A stretch of DNA of 15,951 nt from Methylaequor sp002691245 (lineage in GTDB: Bacteria; Pseudomonadota; Alphaproteobacteria; Methylaequorales; Methylaequoraceae): the NCBI GenBank assembly GCA_002691245.1, contig NZHH01000005.1, positions 1-15,951 of the forward strand, in the 5' to 3' direction. A program made the translations under genes and the position numbers. Numbering within the stretch: the first letter of the stretch is position 1; each line of letters starts with the position of its first letter. The notes under the pieces were generated by a model. It made no database searches. It was not told where the DNA came from and saw nothing but the letters and a program-made list of their open reading frames with translations. Shown in pieces: positions 15,620 to 15,951 of this stretch.

Positions 15620-15951
15620 TGAATAAAATATTTTAACAGTAGTTTATAGAGATAATATCCTTTCGAAATTCTTTGACTATCTTTCATTAAAAAAATATCT
15701 ATGAAAACTTTTTCGAAGAAATCAATTGGTCCTGTTTCAAGTGTAAGTATTTCCTTAATTGAATCTGATATAATAAACTTTTTAATGTAAACTAAAAGTA
15801 TAAATTGAAATTCAAATGAGGTTTGAAGATCATTACAATTATTTAAGACTAAAAGATTATTAAAGTTTTTTGTAAATTTTTTAAAGCTAGTAAAAAAATA
15901 ATTTGTATCTTCAAGACTTGGAATATCACTAAATTCTTCTATAAGGCTTAA
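15616..15951 (-). CDS. C-terminal part of an unidentified protein (partial at right edge)
   Basis: The frame is open from the right edge for 111 codons to a TGA at 15618-15616. The visible part is rich in Phe, Leu, Ile and Lys and looks like a soluble, helical protein with no clear membrane segment or catalytic motif. Recognisable stretches are EEFSDIPSLEDTNYFF near the edge and LTLETGPIDFFEKVFIDIF in the middle, with DSQRISKGYYLYKLLLKYF near the end. I cannot place it in a family. Its stop overlaps the start of the small membrane protein by four bases, and the two probably form a unit. Its 5' part is outside the window. Confidence 0.65.
   Translation of the reverse strand, partial: LSLIEEFSDIPSLEDTNYFFTSFKKFTKNFNNLLVLNNCNDLQTSFEFQFILLVYIKKFIISDSIKEILTLETGPIDFFEKVFIDIFLMKDSQRISKGYYLYKLLLKYFIQ

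Noticed and set aside
1..15951. CRISPR array, IS element, prophage or integration site at the tRNA
   Set aside because: No regularly spaced repeats, transposase, integrase or tRNA 3' end duplication is visible; both sides of the tRNA hold housekeeping genes.

Overview
The window is a gene-dense, very AT-rich (about 30% GC by eye) stretch of housekeeping chromosome. It fits a small-genome alphaproteobacterium, most likely SAR11/Pelagibacterales-like. Four things point there: the neighbouring recG, sdhE and mfd genes; the ssb-gyrA-coaD-ppi run; an alphaproteobacterial-looking UvrA with one zinc-ligand Cys replaced; and extreme compaction, with most neighbours overlapping or lying within about 20 bases. 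This is inference from gene content and protein sequence; no search was run. I see no insertion sequence, prophage, CRISPR array, rRNA or integration site.

Left part (1-5478). The 3' end of an unidentified gene with a SHOCT-like C-terminus overlaps a small unidentified gene; both are on +. Facing them on - is a chain read sdhE > mfd > MFS-like transporter > single-domain parvulin. sdhE and mfd overlap by 11 bases, and the transporter and parvulin by 8. The best start of the transporter lies 2 bases after the mfd stop, directly before a run of 13 A that puts it out of frame.

Middle (5479-8330). recG runs rightward from a 27-base gap shared with sdhE. Its 3' end overlaps by 23 bases the 3' end of a leftward DUF502 membrane protein gene. 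A tRNA-Lys(UUU) gene ends only 17 bases before the DUF502 start codon, and a perfect AT-rich dyad containing a TATAAT lies just upstream of the tRNA.

Right part (8326-15951). A leftward operon, ssb > gyrA > coaD > ppi (periplasmic cyclophilin), supplies single-strand DNA binding, supercoiling, coenzyme A synthesis and protein folding. uvrA diverges from ssb across 67 bases and abuts, end to end, a leftward two-gene unit of unknown function: a partial gene entering from the right edge and a small two-TM membrane protein joined by an ATGA overlap.

Functionally the window concentrates DNA maintenance. Mfd and UvrA act together in transcription-coupled nucleotide excision repair, RecG remodels stalled forks, and SSB and gyrase support replication. 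The most unusual points are the out-of-frame homopolymer at the transporter start, the Pin1-like character of the parvulin, and the tRNA placed in the leader of DUF502.
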